DNA from: Actinotalea endophytica
Lineage (GTDB): Bacteria > Actinomycetota > Actinomycetes > Actinomycetales > Cellulomonadaceae
Length of the DNA: 64,000 nt
Direction: 5' to 3'
NCBI RefSeq assembly: GCF_025717005.1
Contig: NZ_JAOVZU010000007.1
Location: 62,001 to 126,000 of the forward strand
Shown here: piece by piece, positions 25,763 to 34,363 of the stretch
Layout: each line of letters opens with the position of its first letter
How positions within the stretch are numbered: the first letter of the stretch is position 1
The notes under the pieces: generated by a model
What the model was told of the DNA's origin: nothing
The model's input: the letters and a program-made list of their open reading frames with translations, nothing else
Database searches by the model: none
Position numbers and translations under genes: made by a program

Positions 25763-28700
25763 TCAGCCTCCGGCCGCGGTCACGGTCACGGTCACGGCAC
25801 TGCTCGTCGAGCCGGCGAGCGTGCTCGTCGCCCCGTACTCCGCGGTCAGGCTCACCGTGCCCGCCGACCAGGTCGACGTGGTCGTGCCCGGGACGGTGAG
25901 CGTGGCCGTGCCGCCGCTGACCGTCCCCGTGCCCAGGGTCGTCGCACCTGCCCTGAACGTCACGGTGCCGCTGTCGACCGTCCCGGAGGTCCTGGTGACC
26001 GTCGCGGTCAGCACGATCGCGGTCGACGTCCCCGCCGTGAACGTCGAGGTGTCCGAGGCGAGCACCGTCGCGGTCGCGAACCGGACGGTGACCGTCACGG
26101 CGCTCGAGGTCGAGCCGGCGAACGTCGTCGTCCCGTTGAACGTCGCGGTGAACGACGTCGTGCCCCCCGTCCAGGCCGAGGTGTCCGGCGTGAGCGTCGC
26201 GGTCCGGGTGCCACCGGTACCGGTGAGCGTCACGTCGCCCGGGATGGGCGTGCCGTCACGCGAGAAGGTCACCGTGCCGCCGTTGAGGCCCGACGCCCCG
26301 CCCGAGCCCGGGCTGACCGTCGCGGTCAGCGTCAGCGCGTCACCGGGCGAGATCGTGGTCGCGCTCGCCGCGAGTGTGGTCGTCGTCCCGACCTTGGACA
26401 GGGTGAAGGCGGCGGTCACCTCGGTCACCGAGGCGGTCGAGGTGCTCACCGTCACCGAGCTCGGCGAGGCCTGCCAGCCGGAGACGCTCGGGGTCACCGC
26501 GTAGCTGCTCGTCCGGTCGACGTAGACCACCTCGGCGCCGGTGTCGATGCCGGCGGTCCCCGAGTAGACCGTCGTCCCCGAGTCGTTCCCGCTGCTGCGG
26601 GTCACGGTGAACGGCATCGACGGCGCGTCCGCCGCACTCGACGTCGCGGTCACCCGGATCCGCATCTCCGAGACCGTGATCGCGGCGGTCGTCGCGGTGT
26701 CCGAGACCGCGGCGGTGAACGTGCCGACGTGCCCGGCCGGCCCGGAGGCGCTCGCCGTCCAGGCTCCCGGCGGGACCTGGTTGAACGTCGTCGCGAACGT
26801 GGTCTGGCCGGTGCGCACCACCGGTTGCGCCGCCAGGGAGAGCCCGCCGCCGTCCGGCGCGAGGGTCACCAGGGCGCCGGTCAGGTCGAATCCCTGGGCC
26901 GAGGTGAGGGTCACCGTGACCTGGCGCGCGACCGTGTAGAGCACGACGTCCGCGGTGAACTGCTGGCCGCCGCTCAGGGTGATCGTGCGACTGCTCGACC
27001 CGTAGCCGTCGGCGGTGAACACGATCGTGTACTGCCCGTCCGCGATCCCGGTGAGCGAGAACGCGCCGGAGGTCGTCGTGGTGCTCGCGACCGGGTCGGT
27101 GCCGGCGGGGGACGACCACAGCTCCACGGTCGCGCCGTCGAGCGGGACCGCGGCTGCCGCTCCGGCCTGCCCGGACACCGTCCCGCTGACCGTGTTGGAC
27201 CGCGCCGCGATCGGCAGGGTCAGCAGGGTCGGCTCACCGGCGGCGACCGTGATGTTCACCGTGAGCGGCGCGAACCCGCCGCCCGCGATCGCCAGCGTGT
27301 ACGTCCCGGGGGCGACCGAGGTGAACACGTACTGGCCGCCGGTGGGCGTGGTGGGGCAGGACGTCGTCACCGCGGTGCAGTCGATCTCCCTCGTGCCGTC
27401 CGGGCCGATCAGGGAGACACGCAGCGCGTTCACGGCGGTCGACGTCGCGTCGTCCGGGTCGTACACGGTGATCGTGAGGTTCTGCGGGTCGGCCTTGAGG
27501 GTCAGGTTCGTCGTGGACGTCTGCCCCTCGGTGACCGCCACCGACACCGACGACGACCCGTCGAGGAAGCTGTAGCCGGCCGCCACGACCGACACCGCCC
27601 AGGTGCCGGCGTTGAGGCCCTGCGTCGTGGTGGTGCCCGTGATGCGGTACGCGCCCGTGGCGTCGGTGGTCGCGCGCAGCGTCACGCTGCCCATGGTCGC
27701 CTGGACCGTCACCCCGGAGAGAGTGCTCGTGATGCCGCTGGACCGCTGGACCGACACCGTGCCGGAGATCTCGCCGAGCTTGACCACCGTCACCGGGATG
27801 GGGGTGCTCTGACCCGCAGCGACCGTGACCGAGAACGTGTCGAACCGATAGCCCGCCGCCTGGACGCTCACCTGGTAGGTGCCGCTCGCCATCTGGCCGA
27901 AGGCGACCCGGTTGGTGCCGGGGACGGCCGCGGTGGTGATGTTCCCGGACGCCGGCCGGATCAGGGTGACCACCGGGTCGGGTACGGGTGTGGCGCCGGC
28001 ACCCGTGACCACCTCCACGGTGAGGTCGCCGAACCGCGGCAGGTCGAAGGTGACCGCCGGGAGCGCGGCGGGGAGCACCGGGATGGTGAAGGTCAGCACC
28101 TGCGAGTCGAAGCCCGCCAGCGACGCACGGACCCGGTAGGTGCCCGGCCGCGCCATCGTCGCCCCGGTGGTCGACGGGTCGGAGGGCTGGGACAGGTCGG
28201 TCCAGACGAGCTGTGCGGCGCCACCCCCGGTCGCGACGGCGCTGAGGCCCGCGTTGCTCGCGCCGGGCGGTGCCTGCTCGACCACGAACGTGGTGGACGC
28301 GATCTCCGCGGCGGTCGGTGCGGGTGCGCCGGTGTAGGTGATGGTCCCGCTGAACGGGCGCCCGGTGGGCTCGAGCACGAGCGGGGCCGCCAGGTCCGAG
28401 ATGGGGATGTTGGTCCGCACGAGGGTCCGGTACGGCGCCGTGCCCGCGAAGGGGTACGTCACCGACACCGTAACCTGGTCGGTGACCAGCGGCAGGTAGA
28501 CCGTGGAGGCGTCCACGACGTCGGCCAGGCTGGCCACCACCTGGAACTCGCCGTTCGCGTTCGTGATCGCCGTCGCCGAGGAGGTCACCGGGACCAGGCC
28601 CGAGTAGCCGGTGACACCGGTGAGCTGGACGGCGGCGGACCCCACGGGGGTGAACGCCGTCGCGGTGAGCTGGGTCACGACCGTGCCGCCGAACGCGGCG

Positions 28701-31700
28701 CGCGCGCGGGTGAGCACCACCTGGGTCGTGAGCTCCTGGTTCGTCCCGACCGTGAGCTCGGCGGACGACGCCGTGAGCTCCACCGCCGGGCTCCCGGTGG
28801 TCCAGGAGACGTCGAACCGGTAGGTCCCGGCGGGCAGGTGCGTCACGACCACCTGTCCGGACGCACCGGTCGTCCACGGGGTCGTGGGCGGCGTGAACGC
28901 CCCCGGCGAGAGACGCACCGGTGTGACGACGGCGCCGGACGCGGGAAGCAGCGACGACGAACCGTCGTCGGACAGCACGCTCACCGCGACCCTCGCCTGC
29001 CGGTCGAGGGTGGCGTCGTAGCGCCGCACGTCCCCGGGGGTCAGCACGATCGCGACCGGCGCGACCGGAAGGTACTCGTCGTCGCCCGGTTGCACGGAGA
29101 CGTCGAACTGCCCGCTCCCGAGCCGCTCGAGCGCGTAGGAGCCGTCGGTCGCGGTACCGGCGCACTGGGCGGGATCGCCGATCACGCAGGTGGGGTCGCC
29201 GGCGGCGTCGGTCCCGACGGTGCACGGCCCGGGCGACCCGGTCGACCCGGTCGGCCAGGCGATCACGCACGTGCCGGCCGGCACGGCACCGACCCGGGTG
29301 AGGATCGTGCCGACCACGGAGGGCGACGGGTACAGCGCGACCTGGGCCGCCTCGACGGTCTGGTCCATCGGGACCCGCACCGAGACGGTCCCGGGTTCGT
29401 AGCCCGGCACGGAGATCGTCAGGACGTACAGGCCGGGCAGCAGACCCTCGTCGCCCGGTCCGGGGATCACGTACTCGAGGTCGGGAGCCGAGGTCACGCT
29501 GATGTTCCGGGTGCTGCCGTCCGCGCCCGGTGCCGTCATGGTCACCGTGATCTCGCAGGTCTCGGTCGGCGCGAGGTTGGTGCAGGTGATCTGGCCGTTG
29601 GTCCGCGCGTCGGAGACCCGGCCCCGGATCACCGAGGTCGACAGCAGGCCGGACCCGGGGATCGGAGTCATCTCCAGGTCTGCCGTCGAGACCTTCCCGG
29701 CGGTCACGGTGACCGGTGCGTACGCGTCCACGTGGCCGAACAGCTCGCTGGACAGCACGTACGACCCGGGGGCGATCCCGTTGAACCGGAACGTCCCGGA
29801 CGCGTCGGACGTGCTCATCGTCTTGTAGGTGTTCTCGCCGTCGGTGAGGGTCAGGCCGGCGCCGCCGAGACCCTTGCCCGAAGGGTTCTTGACGGTGCCC
29901 TGCACCACACCGGTGGACAGCCCCAGCCGGATGTCGAGGCGGGCCGCAGCCCGGCCGGTGCCGAGCGTGATGGTCGTGGTCTGCGACGCGTAGCCCGCGC
30001 CGCTGACCGTGACCGTGTAGGTCGACGGCACCGGCAGGTCGGCGAGCACGAACGCGCCGACCTGCCCGGAGGTGACGCTCGACGCGGTGCGGGTGGTGGT
30101 GCCGTCGGTCGCGGTGATGGTCAGGCCGCCGAGCCCGGCGATCGCGCCGAGCGCGTCCGGCCCGGTCACCGTGCCGGCGAGGGACGCGACGCCGTGGGTC
30201 AGCGGGAGGTTCACGACGGCCGACCCGCCCGCGTCGAGCGGCACCAGCCGGGACTGCGCGCCGTAGCCCGTCCCCGCCACGGTCACCAGGTACGTGCTCG
30301 GCGTCGACAGCCCGTCGACCGACCACGAGCCGACGTCGCCCTCGGTCGCGGTGCTCGTCGTGACGACGTTCGTGCCGTCGGTGATGGTGATGCTCGCCCC
30401 GCCGATCGCGCCGCCGGGACCGGTGATCCGCCCGGACATCTGCCCCGCGCCGGCGACCATGGCGATCTTCAGCGGCGTCGCGGCCGCGGCCGCCCCGCTC
30501 ATCTCGAACCGCTGCGTCTGGAACCCGGGCTTGGAGACCGTGATGAGGTAGTTGGTCTGCGGCGACATCCCCGCGACCGCCCACGTCCCGTCGTCGAGCG
30601 AGGACGTGGTGCGCGCCGGGTCGGCGACCGCGGTGCGCTGCAGCGCGAGCGCGGACGCCGACACCTTCCCGGTGGCCGCGCCGCCGCCGCCGTCACCGGT
30701 GACCAGTGCCGCGCCCGCGATGCTCGCCGCGTCCCCGACCGTCGCGGACGTCTGCGAGACCAGCTGGCCGGCCGGGACGATCTCGACCTGGAAGCCGGAC
30801 GGGTCGGCCGCGGTGATCACGCCACCGATCCGCACCTCCTCACCGGTGCCGCCCGCGGTGCTGCCGGAGCCGCCGCCCGAGCCGGACGGACCACCCGAGC
30901 CGCCGGCTCCCCCGGCGTCCGAGCCGCCCGAGCCATCGGCCGAGCCGCCCGAACCGTCGCCCGTGCCGGAGCCGGACTGGGTGCCGGCCACCACGTCGGC
31001 CTGACCGGCCCGGTGCGAGAGCCACGGCACCACGAACGCGATCGCGGTCGCCCACAGCGCCACCGCGGTGAGCATCGCGAGGGCCTTGAGGATCCCGGAG
31101 GAGAGCACGGGCCGCGCCGTCAGCACGCCGTGGAAGCTCGCCGGCGCCCGGTCGCCGTGCGCCAGGACCGAGTACGGGCTCCGGTCGCGCGCACCGACGA
31201 CGCGCGGGTGGGCCACGGTGATCCGCGCGGGCATCCGGACGGTGGCGTGCGGCGGCACCGTGACGACCTGGGAGGTCAGCTCGACCCGCAGCTCGGAGTT
31301 CGCGGTGCTGTCCAGCAGCAGGTCCGCCGGCGTCTCGCCGGCGTTGCTGAGCACGACGGTCACGTCCTTGCCGAAGACCGCGGTCACCTCCGCGGGCTCG
31401 ACGCCGAGGACCACGGAGCTCGGCGCGTCGACGGTCAGGGACGTGTCGACCACGGTGACCGGCGCGCCGGCGCCGCCCGGCCCCTGGCCCTGCACGGCGA
31501 ACGCGAAGGCGTAGACCCCCGGCACGGCTCCGCGCGCGATGCTGACCGCGAGCTCGAACGTGACGGTGACGTCCGCCGGGACCGCCTCGGCGCGGCCGTG
31601 CTGCGCCGTCCAGGCGCCGTCGAGGCCGATCGCGGCGACGGTGATGTCCTGCGGTCCGTCGGTCAGGTTGCGCACGTGGACCCGCACGAGGGCGTCCCTG

Positions 31701-31771
31701 CCGGAGGGCGCGTGCGCGCCGGGCTCGACCGCCACGCTGACGGTCGGTCTGCCCGGGGTCGGTGCGCTCAT
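25763..31771 (-). CDS. Giant single-pass membrane protein with carboxypeptidase-regulatory-like repeats (2002 aa)
   Basis: Starts at ATG 31771, 14 bp after the preceding gene. Two N-terminal Ig-like domains (to about residue 215) have no signal peptide. A short ARPVLSSGILKAL motif and one transmembrane helix (about 226-251) follow, then a Gly/Ser linker (about 260-313). About sixteen carboxypeptidase D regulatory-like beta modules come next (typical end PGTYTLAIAGGGFAPLTVNI), and two Ig-like modules close the chain (about 1790-2002). Several paired cysteines in the repeats (near 727-736, 833-870, 1464-1471) suit an oxidising location. Predicted topology is N-in, C-out. No peptidase catalytic domain is present. 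It is the third of three paralogues after the cap gene, and a candidate docking or sensing stalk for the injection system. Confidence 0.85.
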   Translation of the reverse strand: MSAPTPGRPTVSVAVEPGAHAPSGRDALVRVHVRNLTDGPQDITVAAIGLDGAWTAQHGRAEAVPADVTVTFELAVSIARGAVPGVYAFAFAVQGQGPGGAGAPVTVVDTSLTVDAPSSVVLGVEPAEVTAVFGKDVTVVLSNAGETPADLLLDSTANSELRVELTSQVVTVPPHATVRMPARITVAHPRVVGARDRSPYSVLAHGDRAPASFHGVLTARPVLSSGILKALAMLTAVALWATAIAFVVPWLSHRAGQADVVAGTQSGSGTGDGSGGSADGSGGSDAGGAGGSGGPSGSGGGSGSTAGGTGEEVRIGGVITAADPSGFQVEIVPAGQLVSQTSATVGDAASIAGAALVTGDGGGGAATGKVSASALALQRTAVADPARTTSSLDDGTWAVAGMSPQTNYLITVSKPGFQTQRFEMSGAAAAATPLKIAMVAGAGQMSGRITGPGGAIGGASITITDGTNVVTTSTATEGDVGSWSVDGLSTPSTYLVTVAGTGYGAQSRLVPLDAGGSAVVNLPLTHGVASLAGTVTGPDALGAIAGLGGLTITATDGTTTRTASSVTSGQVGAFVLADLPVPSTYTVTVSGAGYASQTTTITLGTGRAAARLDIRLGLSTGVVQGTVKNPSGKGLGGAGLTLTDGENTYKTMSTSDASGTFRFNGIAPGSYVLSSELFGHVDAYAPVTVTAGKVSTADLEMTPIPGSGLLSTSVIRGRVSDARTNGQITCTNLAPTETCEITVTMTAPGADGSTRNISVTSAPDLEYVIPGPGDEGLLPGLYVLTISVPGYEPGTVSVRVPMDQTVEAAQVALYPSPSVVGTILTRVGAVPAGTCVIAWPTGSTGSPGPCTVGTDAAGDPTCVIGDPAQCAGTATDGSYALERLGSGQFDVSVQPGDDEYLPVAPVAIVLTPGDVRRYDATLDRQARVAVSVLSDDGSSSLLPASGAVVTPVRLSPGAFTPPTTPWTTGASGQVVVTHLPAGTYRFDVSWTTGSPAVELTASSAELTVGTNQELTTQVVLTRARAAFGGTVVTQLTATAFTPVGSAAVQLTGVTGYSGLVPVTSSATAITNANGEFQVVASLADVVDASTVYLPLVTDQVTVSVTYPFAGTAPYRTLVRTNIPISDLAAPLVLEPTGRPFSGTITYTGAPAPTAAEIASTTFVVEQAPPGASNAGLSAVATGGGAAQLVWTDLSQPSDPSTTGATMARPGTYRVRASLAGFDSQVLTFTIPVLPAALPAVTFDLPRFGDLTVEVVTGAGATPVPDPVVTLIRPASGNITTAAVPGTNRVAFGQMASGTYQVSVQAAGYRFDTFSVTVAAGQSTPIPVTVVKLGEISGTVSVQRSSGITSTLSGVTVQATMGSVTLRATTDATGAYRITGTTTTQGLNAGTWAVSVVAAGYSFLDGSSSVSVAVTEGQTSTTNLTLKADPQNLTITVYDPDDATSTAVNALRVSLIGPDGTREIDCTAVTTSCPTTPTGGQYVFTSVAPGTYTLAIAGGGFAPLTVNITVAAGEPTLLTLPIAARSNTVSGTVSGQAGAAAAVPLDGATVELWSSPAGTDPVASTTTTSGAFSLTGIADGQYTIVFTADGYGSSSRTITLSGGQQFTADVVLYTVARQVTVTLTSAQGFDLTGALVTLAPDGGGLSLAAQPVVRTGQTTFATTFNQVPPGAWTASASGPAGHVGTFTAAVSDTATTAAITVSEMRIRVTATSSAADAPSMPFTVTRSSGNDSGTTVYSGTAGIDTGAEVVYVDRTSSYAVTPSVSGWQASPSSVTVSTSTASVTEVTAAFTLSKVGTTTTLAASATTISPGDALTLTATVSPGSGGASGLNGGTVTFSRDGTPIPGDVTLTGTGGTRTATLTPDTSAWTGGTTSFTATFNGTTTFAGSTSSAVTVTVRFATATVLASDTSTFTAGTSTAIVLTATVTRTSGTVDSGTVTFRAGATTLGTGTVSGGTATLTVPGTTTSTWSAGTVSLTAEYGATSTLAGSTSSAVTVTVTAAGG

Positions 31772-31785
31772 CGGGTGGTCACCTC

Positions 31786-34362
31786 TCACGGCCCTGGGAT
31801 CGTGATGTCGAGTGCGAGCTGCTGGCTCGGGTTGAGCGTGGTCGGCGCGGACGTCGCGACGGCGGCCCCGTTCACCGAGAGCTTGACCTCCAGCAGGTAG
31901 AACTCCGGCGCGTCCACGTCGGCGAACGAGTAGCGCCCGGAGGTGTTGGTCACCGCCGTCGCGACCGGCGGGGCCTCGGTGCCGTACTCCGACGCGAGGT
32001 ACAGCGAGACCACGGCGCCGACGGTGGGGACCCCCGCCTGGTCCACCACGCCGCCGATCGACGCGGGTGAGACGAGCACCGGGTTGATGGTGCGGACCTG
32101 GCCGGCCACGAGCCGGACGATCATCGACGTCGGCCGGGTCCCCTTGCGGCTGAACGTCACGGTGTAGGTCCCCGGCGGGAGCCCCTGGATCGTGAAGGCC
32201 CCGACCGAGCCCGCGGGGGTGGACGCCGAGGTCATGGTGAACTGCGCCTGCCCCGAGCTCGCGGAGATCGTCACGTTGCCGGCCGGGGTCGCGGTGCCGC
32301 CGCCCGCCGGGCTCTGGGTCACGGTGCCCACGATCTGCGCGGTCGCGCGCCGCATCGTCACGTCCACCGAGGACGCGTCCGCAGCGCCGGCGGTGACCTG
32401 ACCGAACCCGTCGATGCTGACCGACAGCACCTGCGACTGCAGGTCGCCGCGGGAGAACGTCACGGTGTAGGTGCTCGGGATCCGCAACCCGGACACCGCC
32501 CACGACCCGACCGGCGACCGGCTCTGGGTCACGGTCTGCCGGGTGTCGGCGCCGTCGGTGATGGTGACGGTCACACCCCCTGTGCCGTCCGGCGTGGTCA
32601 CCGTGCCGGAGAGCGTCCCGGCGGCCGCGCCGAGCGTGACGGCGACCCCGGTGAGCTCCTGGGCGGGACCGAGGTTGAGGCTGAGCGTCGCCGGGGCGTA
32701 CCCGTCGGCACCGATCACCACGGTGAACGTGCCCGGCGTGGGCAGGCCACGCAGCGTGAACGCGCCCGGCGTGTCCTCGGTGAGCGTGACGGTCCGCACC
32801 GACACCTGACCGAAGGTCGCGACCACGGTCGCGCCGGTGATCGGCCCGGACGCGCCGGTCACCGTGCCGGAGATCACGCCGTCGCCCTCGAGGAGCGGCA
32901 CCTCGATGTCGGAGCGGTTCTCCCCGGCGGCGACGTCGATGCGTTGCACCTGGGTGCTGTAGCCGGACTTCGTCGTCACGAGGTCGTACACCGCGGGCGA
33001 CGGCACCTGGGTGAGGTCGAACGAGCCGTCCGCGCCGACCGGGACGGTGCGCACGACGGCGCCGGAGGTGGGCGCCGGGGCCTCACCGGGCACCGGGCTG
33101 ACCGTCCCGGCGAGGGGCGGCACGTCGAGCGGCAGCTCGAGGCGCACGACCGCACCCGAGGGGTCGGTGCCGGTGACCGTGCCCGAGACCGTCGCCGGGA
33201 CCCCGCCGACGAACACGTTCAGGTCGCTGACCGCCTGACCGGCCGCGAGGGTGACGAGCTCGGCGTCCGCCTCGGTCGGCGACGACGGGTACCAGACCTC
33301 GGCGAACCCGGCGGCCCGGAACCGCAGCTTGTACGACCCCGCCGGCAGCGAGCCCACCGAGAACGCGCCGCTGTCGTCGGTCGCCGTGGTCGCCACGGGC
33401 GCCGTGGTGTCCGACTCGTCGAACGCGTCGACCGAGACGCCCACGACCCCCTCGCCGGTGGACAGCAGGCGGACCTGCCCGCCGACCGACGAGGTCCCTG
33501 TGGTCGTCGACTGCTCGCGGGCCTGGACCACCTGGATCGCGAGGTCGCGGTCGGCGGCGGAGCGCTGCACGACGCCGCTCAGCGCGAGCGTGATGACGAT
33601 CGCGAAGATGGTCACCGCGAGGAGCAGGCCGAGCAGCGCGAGCAGCCCGCGGCCGAGCACGGGCTTCTGGACGAAGGCCCCCATCGCCGCGGGCGGTCCG
33701 TCCTGCGGGGACACGGCGGGCTCCGCGGTGCCGCCCGGGGCGACCAGCGTGCTCCAGTTCGCGGGAGCCTGCGGCGGTCGCTCCTCGACCCGCAGCTCGA
33801 ACGGTCTCGGCTCGGGCGACCCGGTGAACCTGCGCTTGGCGGACGTGGTCAGCTCGAGGTACGTCTGCTCGCCCGGGCTCAGGTGCAGCTCGGGCGGCTC
33901 GAAGACGAACGTGATCGCCCGCTCCGCGTCGCTGCCGACCAGCGCGCCGTCGAGCGTCGTGTTGCCGCTGTTGACGACGGTCGCCCCGAAGACCGCCCGC
34001 TTGCCGCCGGTCACGATGGACGGCTCGAGGCGGACCTCGACGCTCGGAGCGCCCGGGATGTCGACGACCAGCTCCTCGACGGTGGTGCGGCGCTCGCCGG
34101 TCAGCTCGCGGACCTGCACGGCGATCCGCCGCTCGCCGGCCGGGACGTCGGCCGGGAGGTCCAGCGTCACCTGCACCGACGTGGTCTCACCGGGGAAGAG
34201 GGTCGGCTCGGGGTCGTCCACCCGGACCCAGGCCGGGTCGACGCCGAGGCAGCGCACCGCGTAGCCGCTGATCAGGTCCTCGGTGTTGGTGATCGTCACC
34301 GAGACGGTGGTCGGGCCGCCGACGACGGCGGCCACGTGGCGCGGGGCGAGGTCGAGGCGCAT
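31786..34362 (-). CDS. Single-pass membrane protein with carboxypeptidase-regulatory-like repeats (858 aa), paralogue 2
   Basis: ATG 34362 follows the previous stop by one base, and its ribosome site (GGGAGG) lies inside the end of that gene. It has the same architecture as its neighbours: two Ig-like domains without a signal peptide (about 1-205), a linker, QKPVLGRGLLALLG before a transmembrane helix (about 237-264), then about six regulatory-like beta modules (for example GSLPAGSYKLRFRAAGFAEV). Basic residues precede the helix, so the Ig part should be cytoplasmic and the repeats external. It is tightly coupled to the first paralogue, so the products are probably made together and may form one assembly. 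Confidence 0.85.
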   Translation of the reverse strand: MRLDLAPRHVAAVVGGPTTVSVTITNTEDLISGYAVRCLGVDPAWVRVDDPEPTLFPGETTSVQVTLDLPADVPAGERRIAVQVRELTGERRTTVEELVVDIPGAPSVEVRLEPSIVTGGKRAVFGATVVNSGNTTLDGALVGSDAERAITFVFEPPELHLSPGEQTYLELTTSAKRRFTGSPEPRPFELRVEERPPQAPANWSTLVAPGGTAEPAVSPQDGPPAAMGAFVQKPVLGRGLLALLGLLLAVTIFAIVITLALSGVVQRSAADRDLAIQVVQAREQSTTTGTSSVGGQVRLLSTGEGVVGVSVDAFDESDTTAPVATTATDDSGAFSVGSLPAGSYKLRFRAAGFAEVWYPSSPTEADAELVTLAAGQAVSDLNVFVGGVPATVSGTVTGTDPSGAVVRLELPLDVPPLAGTVSPVPGEAPAPTSGAVVRTVPVGADGSFDLTQVPSPAVYDLVTTKSGYSTQVQRIDVAAGENRSDIEVPLLEGDGVISGTVTGASGPITGATVVATFGQVSVRTVTLTEDTPGAFTLRGLPTPGTFTVVIGADGYAPATLSLNLGPAQELTGVAVTLGAAAGTLSGTVTTPDGTGGVTVTITDGADTRQTVTQSRSPVGSWAVSGLRIPSTYTVTFSRGDLQSQVLSVSIDGFGQVTAGAADASSVDVTMRRATAQIVGTVTQSPAGGGTATPAGNVTISASSGQAQFTMTSASTPAGSVGAFTIQGLPPGTYTVTFSRKGTRPTSMIVRLVAGQVRTINPVLVSPASIGGVVDQAGVPTVGAVVSLYLASEYGTEAPPVATAVTNTSGRYSFADVDAPEFYLLEVKLSVNGAAVATSAPTTLNPSQQLALDITIPGP

Positions 34363-34363
34363 C

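Noticed and set aside
26729-31900. A 1723-residue plus-strand open frame opposite the giant membrane protein
   Set aside because: Composition is Arg/Gly/Asp-rich without domains, typical of the antisense frame of GC-rich Thr/Val/Ser repeats. The minus-strand frame has coherent domains and a transmembrane helix.
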